Below are positions 32,459-50,089 of a stretch of 64,000 bases of DNA, in pieces. Within the stretch, counting starts at the first letter, position 1, and each line of letters opens with the position of its first letter. The DNA is from Biomphalaria glabrata (lineage: Eukaryota; Mollusca; Gastropoda; Planorbidae). Both the position numbers and the translations under genes were made by a program. The notes below the pieces were generated by a model that saw nothing but the letters and a program-made list of their open reading frames with translations, made no database searches and was not told where the DNA came from. Location: positions 34,021,586 to 34,085,585 of the forward strand of contig NC_074715.1 in the NCBI RefSeq assembly GCF_947242115.1, in the 5' to 3' direction.

Positions 32459-34590
32459 TGAAGTGAATCGAATTGAAGAGTAGAAACCAGGTGGTGGTAG
32501 CAAAATTGTGGTTGGGGTATCGTTCTTTGATCTCATTGATTGGTTCTATATACAATGATAATTACACTTAAAAAATAAGGAATGAATATATTTTTGACAA
32601 GTGTCTACTAGATAGTTTTCTTATAATTTTTTAGTGTAAATATAAGGATCTACTAAATTTTTTGCCAAACTTACACAGCAAAAACAAATTAAGTGCAATA
32701 TGTAGCACTCTAATTTACTACTGCATAGATAGGCTTATATGTATATAAAGAGAGAAGAGAGATTTTATTTGTGCATTTATGAAGTATATTTTATTCAGCC
32801 ACTTTTCAACCCACTTGACTTGCTACAACTGTGTGTAATTTCTCCACCTTTTTAGAAATCACATTCATTGGTGTATTACGAACTATGTTGTAATGAATCC
32901 ACTCCTTCATTTTATCTAAACTTTCTTTTGACATCCTGGTCTCATGCTGCCTTTTTAAATTATCTTGAAAGGATCTTGGTTAAAGAATACATTGTAGCAC
33001 TAGTATTTATAGTGTTCATAACTTCACAGTGTTTTGCTATCCATATTGTTTTGCTTTCTTTTGTGTGTTTTCCTACTTGAAGTGTAGGCTGTCAAAGAAA
33101 ATCCCTTGTTTCATATCTATCTTGGCTATCATCTCCACTCACAGCTTGAATTTCTTTCTTGATATAAGGCAAAAAAACTCAACACAACTCAACTTATCAT
33201 TGCATACAAGTTTTAAAATACTGTAACTCACCACGCAACTAGTCATTATTATAATTAAACAAGTTTACAAAGACAGTTTGTGTGGAGACACAAACTCAAA
33301 ATTCGGCACAACTAATCATTATTATAATTAAAAAATGACTAAATTGAAATGCTAATTATATTATGAATTCATCAAAATGTATTTTTTGGCAGTAAATTTA
33401 CATAAAAAATCATTTAAATGTAATTAAAGTGTAGTATTTCATGCCAATGACATGTATGTTGGATGAAATGTTTTCAAATCTAATCTCTGATAAGTTCAAC
33501 AACAGAGACTTCACTTAATTCTGAAATATCACTTACCTGCATCAGGACGTATAGATCTCATTTAAAACTCTAATTTTATATTAAATTCTAATTTTTATTT
33601 AAAGTTGTAAAATGTCTACATGTTTATTTTAATTACTCTTGTTAAAAGTTTCACCCTTAAAAATTGTTAAAAAATTTACTTTTATAAAATTAGCTTTCAT
33701 ATTTATTAGTAAATCAAACATGTGTTATCAAATGGTTGTGATTATAAGCCTTAATGTATATGTTCTTGCCTTTTTTTTAATATGTGATGCATTTTGTTTT
33801 TTTAACTCTAGTGACATGGTTGAAAACATAGGTTTGTTATTGCTTTTAATTTTAAAACAACTTTCAATTGTGTATTCATTTTAAAAATATTTTTATTAAA
33901 ATCTGTATTGCATATATTACAATCATTTTTATGATAAATTCTTTAATCATTTTTTATGAGACCATTAAGTATCAAAAAAATTTTTATGAAAAAAAATCCT
34001 TCTGGTCATTTATAAAATGTTTAATGTACTTATTATGCTATGTAAATTATACTGTTGAGCCTGTACATTAGTTATTGTACCTATATTTTACTTATATTTA
34101 TAAATTAGAATGGAGTGGAGATTAGATGATAAAATGTGTGACTGCCAAACTGAGGGTCTTGTTCAAATCATGTGAGGGGCTATGCATTTTTTATTGCATA
34201 TAAAATTCTGTACAAAAATACCAGCACATTCCACATTTTTTACAAAGCTTATATCAACTCACTCTGTATATCTGGTTTGTAGGCCTACACGTTTTTTCTC
34301 CCACACCCAATCTCGGATCAAGCGAAAATTTTGCACAATTATTTCTTTTACCTGACAACAGCAGAATCAATAAAAAAAATTAACCAATTAGTTAATTAAC
34401 TATTGATAATTAATTATATTGTTTGGTATCTTAAACTAGGGAAAGAATTTATACTTGACTGAAGTGGTGGTATAAGCTGAATTAGTCCCCTTTATAGGTC
34501 GTTATTTGAGGCTTATGAAATGAACACAACATGAAAAATAGGATGAGACTATAGAAACAATAGATAACTATACAATCTTCCACATTCATA
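32459..34590. other. GALE 3' UTR and downstream AT-rich sequence
   Basis: No domain-bearing ORF was found. Several short open frames (32868-33226, 33639-34071) are low-complexity Phe/Ile/Leu-rich translations of AT-rich DNA and are not called. A short direct repeat, AATCATTATTATAATTAAA, occurs near 33241 and 33311. Confidence 0.5.
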
Positions 34591-34662
34591 GGCTCTCCTC
34601 TAGCAGAGTGGTTACCATGTTGGCTTGAGAAGGCTTGAACCATGAGTTCAAATTCATGTCCT
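34591..34662 (+). mobile_element. tRNA-derived SINE head or tRNA pseudogene
   Basis: The segment CTCTAGCAGAGTGGTTACCA..., then TTGGCTTGAGAAGGCTTGAA, then ATGAGTTCAAATTCATG has a recognisable A box (AGCAGAGTGG) and B box (GAGTTCAAATTC) at tRNA-like spacing. Pairing of the acceptor stem is poor, so it is not a functional tRNA. A related copy is at 59712-59772 (-). A T-rich tail follows. Confidence 0.55.
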
Positions 34663-35094
34663 TCATCTTTTTTTTTATTTTTTTTATTTTTATAAATGCT
34701 TTTTAAATTTTATGCTGAGTCTAGATCTATTAAAAAATTTAATTACATGACTGATCCAAACTAATTGGTACAACTATACTTAATATAAGCTTTGTTTTTT
34801 AAAAAAAGTATTTTAAAAATATTTTCTTGTTTTATTACTGTCATGTTAAATGTTAACATTATCCAGATGTTGTATATCAAAATGTTGTTGCATACCTTCT
34901 CTCTAAATGTCCGTGAACAGGACCCCATGGAGGTGGCACTACATAATATTTCTCTATGATAGAAATAACCTCTTATGAACCATTAACATACACCTTACTA
35001 TTAAATCAACTTATTAGCCTAATTTCATTTTGCATTTGTTGTACTTCTATTACCTTACTCAAAATACATATTACGAATATAATGTACAAAAGGA

Positions 35095-35262
35095 TATATT
35101 TGTATATCCTGTCCATTCAAGATTTGTCAACTGCCTTTCTCCATTCCTTTCTGTCTATTGCCTTGGATAGAACCTTTTTCAATTGCAGGCCCATCCATTC
35201 TTTTATGTTCTCTGTCTGCCTCTTCTTTTTCGTGGTACTGTTTCTGAAAAGAAGGTCTTTGT
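35095..35262 (-). mobile_element. LINE C-terminal fragment
   Basis: Minus-strand translation gives KKKRQTENIKEWMGLQLKK, then LSKAIDRKEWRKAVDKS and a stop. The pattern (basic stretch, NIKEW.GL, A.DR..WR) is the C-terminus of many endonuclease-RT LINEs. Only this tail is recognisable. It lies between GALE and the repeat cluster to the right. Confidence 0.68.
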
Positions 35263-35375
35263 AATCTGACCATAAAGTTTTAGTTGCTTTTTTTATTTTA
35301 CAGTAGTTGGCAGGTCATTGAGGGATCCAATCGCTGCAATAACCGTCTCTAATCTCTTCGTTTGTGGTGTGCCTT

Positions 35376-35441
35376 TAAACTGGGAAAAAATAATTATATA
35401 TAGTTAATTATATATTTATATAATGATTTTTTCCCAGTTTA
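35376..35441. other. 66-nt near-perfect hairpin
   Basis: Arms of about 25 bp (TAAACTGGGAAAAAATAATTATATA and its inverted partner ending TTTTTTCCCAGTTTA) pair with a single mismatch around a loop of about 16 nt. No ORF covers it. It could be a tiny foldback/MITE remnant or a transcribed stem-loop. Its function is unknown. Confidence 0.6.
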
Positions 35442-36867
35442 TTCTTTTTTCCCCATTATTCTAGTAAGTATCTTTCTATGCTTTTAATTTTTAAAAAATG
35501 GGATAATGTGGTTATCTTACTTTGGTTAATGTCACAATATAATGGTTTTGAATGTTAGTGTTTATTTTAGATCTTTAAAATGATAATTAGATTGTATTTT
35601 GTAATAGCCATGCAGACATGCATGAAAAATACTTCATTTTTTACATTAATTTTTTGTCTTAAAAGTTATAATTTTGATTTTTTTTTCATTTATTATTTTG
35701 GGCAAGGTATATTCTAATTGGAATTTCTATGTTTATGTTGATGAAGTTATGTAATTTTAATTTCATTGTTGACACTCTCATTTCCATTTACACAATTTTT
35801 TTATTTATATTGTTTTGATATAGATCTATATTATATATATATATATACACCACATTTTGAAAGCATTGGAATTGGGTTAATAAATATTATAATATTGTTT
35901 ATTTGTTGTTGATTTTTTCAATTTAAATTAAGTTTTCAAAATTCATGCAATCTTATTGTGTGGAGGCTTGATCAAGTCAATAGTGCTAAGTCCCAAATAT
36001 TATTATTATTTTTAATTCTAGATCTAGTCTTTCTTGTGTCAACTGGTTGTATTATTTATTGGACATCATTCTAGAGTACTAATACACTTATGTAAGTGTA
36101 TATATTGTTTACATCTCTGTTTTGTGCACAATGCAAACATCCCTGCATTACTGTAAGATTGTATGAGTCTAGTTCTGAGGTCATGCATGCTGGAAACACT
36201 ACATTACAGAATTATTTTCATGACTCACTGTGCTTATGCTGCTTGACTGTTGTGGTTGTTAGTGCTGATTATATCTAGTAGAGGTAGAGCCTTCCAATGT
36301 TGTTTTTTTTTCTGCTCCGAGCCACGATTGTTGCTAACAAAATGTGATTCTTTCCGTCTATACAACAAGGGTGGTCAAGACTTGAGTCATCTTTAAATAC
36401 CCTGTAGACTTACTTATAATAAATAATACTATCAACGATAGAGACAAAAAAGGATTGCCATCTTGAATCTCTAACGCTGAGCTTCACATGTTAAAAGCAG
36501 AGAACACCATCACAATTTGTTTTTAAATAAAATAAGGCCTTGAGCCGGTTAGCAAAAGTGACCTGTTAACACTGCAGCAAAGAAACACATTTTTAAGAAT
36601 ATATTTCTATATTTATCTGTATAACGGTCTTATGCAGCTGATCTAGATTTAGACTACCAGGTATGTAGGCTTACGGTCTAGAATTAGAATCTTTTCGCTA
36701 TCTAAGCTAAGGGTTAGTCTAAGTACCAGGTGACCGAGCCTCGATCGGTTGAAGAATTTGTTGAGGAAACATTTTTTGTAAAGACTCCCAATCCGAAGAG
36801 TTCTCGTGTTCTTGTCAATGTACAAGGCAATTAGAATAGAAAGTCTCGTTCCCATACACAAATTAAT

Positions 36868-36912
36868 CATCTTCTTTTTTTGAAGTAACCTCTATATTTC
36901 ACAAGATAAGAT
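36868..36912 (+). mobile_element. LINE family B, 3' UTR scrap
   Basis: CATCTTCTTTTTTTGAAGTAAC followed by CTATATTTCACAAGATAAGAT matches the terminal 3' UTR and tail of family B (compare 14870-14917). The stretch around it (35450-37270) is AT-rich and holds nothing else I can support. Confidence 0.55.
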
Positions 36913-37279
36913 ACAGTCTAGAAAACCTCAGCTCACATCGAGTCGTTTACATCTTTTGCCTAAACGTATTGGGCTATTATTGGCTTGGAAATAAGTCTTT
37001 GCAGTGTAACTTCTCAAATGGTTACGATCAGACATTAATATTGCAATTAGTATATTCATCAAGTCTTTATTACGAAAGGGTAAGACATGGACAGGGTAAA
37101 ACATGGACTTTTTTTTTCTTTTAACAAAAAGACTTAAAAACATTGCGTCAGTATTCTAAAGAAAGATTCATCAAATCAATTTTGGACAAAAAATTCGGAG
37201 CAGTCAATGAATTCGCATACGCTGCCGCTTCTTTTGTTTGATCAATAAACCTTAAAAATACAAAAATACAACAAAACAC

Positions 37280-38208
37280 TCGTCATGTTCCAGAATGAAC
37301 CCAAAGATCCCCGTAAATAGACGTGTAGACCACTTCACATATCTAGCAAGCATGGTATCTAATGACGCATCGTTTTTAAGGGAAATTGATAATCGTCTGG
37401 TCAGGGCCTGTAGTGCTTTAAATTTGGACGCCTCCAGGAATGAGTTGGCGGTATAAATCGCTCCGCCTGCCTACAAAAATCAGTGTCTACCAAGCAGTGG
37501 TTCTCTCAACCCTTCTATGTGGATCTGAGACATGGGTATTATCAGTGCTTTTTTTTTTTAATACTCAGTGATGGATTGCCTAACTTTTAATCATAAACGT
37601 TAAAATACAAGAAAAGTAATAATTCATTCCCCACATTGAAAAAGGTGCCAGTACGCCGGGCAGGTGCGTATCGTCACAAACAAAAAAGCACTGGGGTATT
37701 ATACAGAAAGCATTAAAAAGCTTTCACCAACGATGTTTTCGCTCCATCATGAACTTACGATGGCAAGACCACATTACAAACAGCGATGTTCTGACGAACG
37801 CCGGTATGGACAGTATAGATGGACTTCTTATGGTCTGATAGTTACGCTGGAGAAAGCACTTATATCCCGTATGGGGGGGGGGAACTTTTTCAAAGGCAGT
37901 CTTTTTTTTTTTTGTGAGCTGATAGATGGTAGACGTAACAAAGATGTCCCACAGAAACGCTTTAGGCACCAACTTGCTTTCACTGACATAGAAAAGGGCA
38001 TCAGAATGCAGCCGGCTTCAGAAAGAGGTAGCAGGACATTTTTTTTTTTACAAAGGCCGCGGGATACACAAAAGAAAATCCACTGCCAATGCCAGACGTG
38101 GACGCCGAAAAGAGAATCAAAATCGACCACAGGCGTATAATGGTTATGTTTGCGTTGGATGTTGCAAACTATGTGGGTCGTAGCAGGCGCCTCCACAGCG
38201 AGAGAATG
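37280..38208 (+). mobile_element. LINE family C, decayed copy 1
   Basis: Plus-strand pieces read VDHFTYLASMVSNDASFLREID, VSTKQWFSQ-type (ISVYQAVVLS in another frame), WQDHITNSDVL-like, GMDSIDGLLMV, the T-rich FFFCELIDGRRN, RKRF.HQLA and a C-terminal YVCVGCCKLC...HSERMP (zinc-finger region). Many frame breaks and T-tract length changes mark it as old. The copy ends near 38208, where a second copy starts again in the middle of the family sequence. Confidence 0.82.
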
Positions 38209-38721
38209 CCGAAATAAATCGCTCTGCCTGCCTATAAAAATCAGTGTCTACCAAGCAGTGGTTCTCTCAATCCTTCTATATATATCTGAGACATGGGTAG
38301 CCTACGTAGCCTACTATGCAGAAAGCAATTAAGACTTCTTGAACGCTTTCATCAAAGATATGTTTGCTCGTTTGGGTAAAACTTCCGATCGAAGACCACT
38401 TTTGAAGGATGTTATGCAATTTTTGGTCATGTGCGGTGGCAAGATTGCACTACAAAAAGCGATGTTGTTGCGGATGCCGGTATGGACAGTAGACCTATAG
38501 GGAGGGTCTTCTTATAGTCAGATAGTTACGCTTGGCAGGGCACGTTTCCCATATAGTAGATGCATTGGCGTAGCCAGGGGGAGGGGGGTTGGGGTCAAAC
38601 CCCTTCCCGGGAGGGAGGACGGACTTTAGTGACTGATTTTTTGCTTTGATTTTGTTTATTTTAGGTGAGATTTTAATACTAAACCATCACTTGCCCCAGC
38701 GCAGCCAAGGGGGGTTTTGAG

Positions 38722-38756
<35 letters not shown>

Positions 38757-38759
<3 letters not shown>

Positions 38760-40697
38760 AAAAGATGGCTCAATCATCAGCGATCGTGCGCTGCAAATGG
38801 AACGATGGGTAGAACACTATGCAGAACTCTACCAGATTGAAAACGCCATCTCACCAAATGCTGTTTCCAACTTCCCATCACTTCCAGTTTTGACGGAATT
38901 AGACGAAACGCCCTCAGTAAAGGAGCTGAGCATTGCCATTGACATGCTTGCACATGGGAAAACACCCGGAGGAGATGGCATTCCTGCTGAAGTAATTCAG
39001 GCTGGAAAACATGCCCTAATCAAACCACTCCATGAACTGCTAAGCTTGTGCTGGGAACAAGGAATGGTCCCCCAGGAAATGAAAGACTCCAACATTGTTA
39101 CAATTTATAAAAATAAAGGCGACCGCTCTGATTGTAACAATTACAGAGGCATCTCACTGCTTAGCATAGTCGGAAAGGCTTTTGCTAGAGTGTTACTAAA
39201 GCGATTACAGATCCTGGCAGATCGTGTTTATCCAGAGTCGCAGTGTGGCTTTAGGGCAGGAAGATCTACAACAGATATGATTTTCTCTCTGCGGCAGCTA
39301 CAGGAGAAGAGCAGAGAACAAAAGCAGCCCCTCTTCATAGCTTTTATTGATTTGACCAAGGCCTTTGACCTTGTTAGCAGAAGCGGTCTGTTTGCTGTAC
39401 TAGAGAGAATCGGCTGTCCAAATAAGTTAAGAAAACTAGTGTCAGCTTTTCACGAAAATATGCAGGGCACCGTTCAGTTTGAAAGTTCTTCCTCCAGGCC
39501 ATTCTCCATTAAGAGCGGTGTAAAACAAGGATGTGTACTGGCCCCTACACTATTTGGCATCTTCTTCTCAGTCGTACTATCCAGTGCTTTTAAATCCCTG
39601 GAAGACGGAATATACATCCATAGCAGATCCGATGGAAGGCTCTTTAACCTGGCACGTCTTAAAGCCAAAACGAAAAGGCGTCGTATCTTGATAAGGGAGC
39701 TGCTGTTTGCCGATGACGCGGCACTCGTATCTCACTCACAAGGAGGTCTACAGAAGCTAGTGAACGCCTTAGCAGCTGCTTGTCAAGAGTTTAGCCTTAC
39801 TATAAGTCTCTCCAAGACCGAAATCCTGGCACAAGACGTTGCAGAAATACCTATAATACAAATTGGGAACCACACCCTTTCAGTGGTGCAGGAATTTACC
39901 TACTTGGGTTCAACAATTGTCAGTAACCTAGACTTAGACATCGAGCTGACAAAAAGGATAGGAAAAGCTACCACAGCATTGGCAAAACTCTCCAAGCGCG
40001 TCTGGGAAAATGGTAAATTGACCACAGCGACCAAAATCCTAGTCTACAACGCCTGTGTTGTGAGCACTCTCCTTTATGGCAGTGAAAGCTGGTCAACATA
40101 CATGTACCAAGAGCACAGATTGAATAGTTTCCACTTGCGCTGCCTGAGACGCATAATGGGCATCTCTTGGAGGGACCATGTCTCCAATCAGGAAGTTTTG
40201 AGACTGGCCAATATGAACAGCATGTATGCTCTCCTGACACAAAGGAGATTACGCTGGCTCGGACATGTCACCCGCATGCCAGATGGTAGAATCCCGAAAG
40301 ATATCTTATATGCTGAGCTTGTGGAAGGAGTGAGACCCAAGGGCCGCCCAAGACTAACATATAGAGATGTCTGCAAGCGAGACATGAGAGCCTCAGGCAT
40401 TAGTGAAAGTATGTGGGAAAACATAGCCAAAGACCGGAGTGCATGGAGACAGACTGTGCGTGCTGGGACAACCCTTGCTGAGAACAAAAGAAATGAAGCG
40501 GCTTTAATCAAGAGGGAAAAAAAGAAAGCTGCCCTGTCTGCTAGCCCTAAATCAGAGGCATACAAATGTACGAATTGTGGCAAAGTCTGCCGTTCTAGAA
40601 TCGGCTTGATTAGCCACACCAGATTCTGCCCCGTCTCAAGATTAAGCCAAAACCAGTGACTCACTTGGGCGCATCCATTGCCTTTCGAGACAAAAGG
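38757..40697 (+). mobile_element. LINE family A, 5'-truncated, inserted in a (TA)n tract
   Basis: LINE sequence begins right after (TA)n at about 38757 with in-frame SKDGSIISDRALQ, which belongs to the linker between endonuclease and RT. It ends after a short 3' UTR (CAAAAGGAGCC) at about 40697, where (TA)n resumes to 40724. The endonuclease domain is missing. The RT-to-C-terminus frame has no stop or frameshift, which implies a recent insertion. Insertion into TATA repeats hides any target-site duplication. Confidence 0.9.
38797..40659 (+). CDS. LINE family A reverse transcriptase ORF (620 aa, 5'-truncated, unbroken)
   Basis: The open frame runs from Met at 38797 to TGA at 40659; the true ORF2 start is missing because the element is truncated. 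Domains in order: RT fingers with GDGIPAEVIQAGKHA (about residues 50-65), NYRGISLLSIVGK (about 115-127), palm motif AFIDLTKAFDLV (about 181-192), GVKQGCVLAPTLFG, and catalytic FADDA (about 303-307). Then follow EFTYLGSTIVSN, STLLYGSESW, RRLRWLGHVTRMPDGRIPKD, RDMRASGIS, DRSAWRQTV, a basic segment, and a C-terminal finger C-x2-CGKVC...GLISH-x3-FC (about 589-611). The catalytic residues are intact. Without an endonuclease or a promoter it is unlikely to be autonomous. Clade not assigned. Confidence 0.92.
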   Translation: MERWVEHYAELYQIENAISPNAVSNFPSLPVLTELDETPSVKELSIAIDMLAHGKTPGGDGIPAEVIQAGKHALIKPLHELLSLCWEQGMVPQEMKDSNIVTIYKNKGDRSDCNNYRGISLLSIVGKAFARVLLKRLQILADRVYPESQCGFRAGRSTTDMIFSLRQLQEKSREQKQPLFIAFIDLTKAFDLVSRSGLFAVLERIGCPNKLRKLVSAFHENMQGTVQFESSSSRPFSIKSGVKQGCVLAPTLFGIFFSVVLSSAFKSLEDGIYIHSRSDGRLFNLARLKAKTKRRRILIRELLFADDAALVSHSQGGLQKLVNALAAACQEFSLTISLSKTEILAQDVAEIPIIQIGNHTLSVVQEFTYLGSTIVSNLDLDIELTKRIGKATTALAKLSKRVWENGKLTTATKILVYNACVVSTLLYGSESWSTYMYQEHRLNSFHLRCLRRIMGISWRDHVSNQEVLRLANMNSMYALLTQRRLRWLGHVTRMPDGRIPKDILYAELVEGVRPKGRPRLTYRDVCKRDMRASGISESMWENIAKDRSAWRQTVRAGTTLAENKRNEAALIKREKKKAALSASPKSEAYKCTNCGKVCRSRIGLISHTRFCPVSRLSQNQ

Positions 40698-41261
40698 AGC
40701 CATATATATATATATATATATATATGCCTATATGGCGGGGGAGGGGGGTCCCAAAATAAATCCTGGCTACGCCCATGAGTAGATGAACGTATGCCAAATG
40801 CAATCTTTTTTAGTGAGCTGAAGCACTTCTTTAGAATACTAACACAATGTTTTAAGTCTCTTACGAAAAAAATGCGGAATTTTACTTTGTTAGGCTACAG
40901 AATGCATATTGTACCCTATAGGCCTAAACTAGAGATTTTGCATCACTTGATGTTTCGTACTAAAGCCGTAATGAATATAGGCCTACTAATTGCAATATAA
41001 AATTCTGAACGTTACCATTTGAGAAGTAACAATTCAAAGATTTTCTTCCAAGCCAATAGTTTTACGCAAAAGATGCAATGTAAAACGACACGACTTGAGC
41101 TGTGTAGGGGGACTTTCTGTTCTAATCATAGACTATAATATCTTTATATTGTCACACAAGAAGTTGCAAAGGGAAAGATCGTCTCTCGAGAAGTAAAATG
41201 ATACTGATTTACATTTATAGTCTAAGGTTCTAATCGCCACATACAATGTCATTTATCTTAT

Positions 41262-42160
41262 TTTATCTTATCTTATATAATACAGACATTACTTCAAAAA
41301 AGAAGATGTATTTATAGGCTACGTCCTACGCGTCATGCATTTAGTCATGCATATTAACCAATGACTTAAATTCTGCCAAGTCACTGGTTTTTCTGGCTAG
41401 CTCAGGCAACCTATTCCATGCTCTAATAGCACTAGGGAAGAAGGAGCATTTGTACAAATTTGTCCTAGCATATGGAACGAGGAATGTGCCGCGGGTTACC
41501 TTTGTGTCTTCTGAGTATTTTATTAAATTTTGTATTTGAAGGTTATGGTTCAGTGTTTTGTGTATAATTGCTACTTTACTTTTAAGTCTTCTACCATGAA
41601 GGCTTTCTAAATTTAGTGATTTTACTAAAGGTGTTACCCTAGTCCAGTGATGCCCAAAATACGGCCCGCCGGCCACATCAGGCCCGCGAGGTAATTCTAT
41701 CCGGCCCGCCGAAACGTCGGCTCAAAGTGAAGAAAATTCCTATCCACATAAAAAATGAGGTTTGAAAAAAAAAATCTTTCCTTATTAAGTTAGGATAAAT
41801 GGATTTGTACTGATAATAATTAAGCCAACATATCTGCTCTATAAAGAAAGAGTGGCTCTTTTGAAAGAACATAAAACAACTCTTAAATTAATGTAACTAC
41901 CAGATTCATGGATTTCTAATAAAAATGGTTCATTGTCTATTTCCTTTTTGAAAAAAACTTTTTGTTGATGTGGCCCGCGACACGAGTGTCGGAAATTAAA
42001 ATGGCCCGCCGGCCGAAAAAGGTTGAGCATCACTGCTCTAGTCAAATGTGAATATTCGTTTGTTATGAATCACTGATCTATTTTGTGTCTGTTACAGTTT
42101 CTTAATGTTTTCTTGAGGGGTCCCAAACAGAGCATGCATATTCTATTATTTAGAACCAAC
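41262..42160 (-). mobile_element. LINE family B copy, split by a hAT-like insertion
   Basis: Minus strand: the C-terminal end is well kept from RVTPLVKSLNLESLHGRR to FKSLVNMHD and a stop (frame 41341-41676), including TNLYKCSFFPSAIRAWNRLP. The 3' UTR and TTATATAAGATAAGATAAGAT tail run to about 41262. The upstream part (42036-42160) carries the NSDQ..FITNEYSHLT-like region. The copy is interrupted by 41645-42035. Compared with 17972-18790, this copy is better preserved at the 3' end. Confidence 0.85.
41645..42035. mobile_element. hAT-like MITE, 391 bp, with CAGTGATGC ends
   Basis: The ends CAGTGATGCCCAAAATACGG (left) and CAGTGATGCTCAACC (right, reverse complement) are followed at both sides by GGCCCGCCGGCC-type subterminal repeats. 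The target duplication CCCTAGTC (41637-41644) versus CTCTAGTC (42036-42043) differs by one base and falls exactly where family B sequence is broken. CAGTG ends plus an 8-bp duplication mark it as hAT. It contains no coding region. Confidence 0.9.
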
Positions 42161-42497
42161 AGTACACAAAAGGAGCTTATCGGATTGGTAGTCTTGGCCC
42201 GATCACTCATTCTTAACAGTACGAAAATGTTTCTAAAATGAGTTCGGGCAAACGTCGTATTGTAACGAGCGAGGTTCGGTTACCTTTAACTTTAGATATA
42301 CTTGCCTTCTTTAACTTCTTTAAATTTTATTCATTATTTGCGGCAATATACGTTTGTATTGTTCCATAGCTTCGATGCAATATATTCGGTAAAGTGCGGT
42401 AAATTTGGTGAAGTGCGTTCTCGTTGCTTACGAGACAAGACGAGATATAGTCATATGAGAGAAGCTAGAGATTCTATCCAAAACAACTGAAGATAAA

Positions 42498-50089
<7,592 letters not shown>

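Larger units (their letters stand above)
38563..40777. mobile_element. hAT-like element (CATGGGCGTAGCCAGG ends), 8-bp TSD, carrying a nested LINE
   Basis: Terminal inverted repeats CATTGGCGTAGCCAGG (38563-38578) and, at the right, CCTGGCTACGCCCATG (40762-40777) differ by one base. Perfect target duplications AGTAGATG lie at 38555-38562 and 40778-40785. The left arm matches the copy at 63455 onward over about 150 bp, including GTGACTGATTTTT...TTTATTTTAGGTGAGATTTTAATACTAAA. The core is a (TA)n microsatellite interrupted by LINE family A. No transposase is present, so it is non-autonomous. The 8-bp duplication suggests hAT; the superfamily is not proven. Confidence 0.85.
38209..40850 (+). mobile_element. 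LINE family C, copy 2, split by a nested hAT-like insertion
   Basis: The left part (38209-38562) repeats the CGCTCTGCCTGCCTATAAAA segment seen in copy 1 at about 37460. It continues through FHQRYVCSF, GMDS..GLL and LAGHVSHIVD. The right part (40786-40850) resumes with ERMPNAIFFSELKHFF. The coding order GHV...VDERMPNA is continuous once 38563-40777 and one 8-bp duplicate are taken out, which fixes the boundaries of the nested element. Confidence 0.85.

Noticed and set aside
34591-34662. Functional tRNA gene
   Set aside because: A and B boxes are present but the acceptor stem does not pair well; more likely SINE or pseudogene.
37664-38196. 158- and 122-codon overlapping frames on both strands
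   Set aside because: Chance frames across a decayed LINE family C copy; the coding matches are split between several frames.
40188-40703. 171-codon minus-strand frame
   Set aside because: Antisense shadow of the intact LINE A reverse transcriptase.
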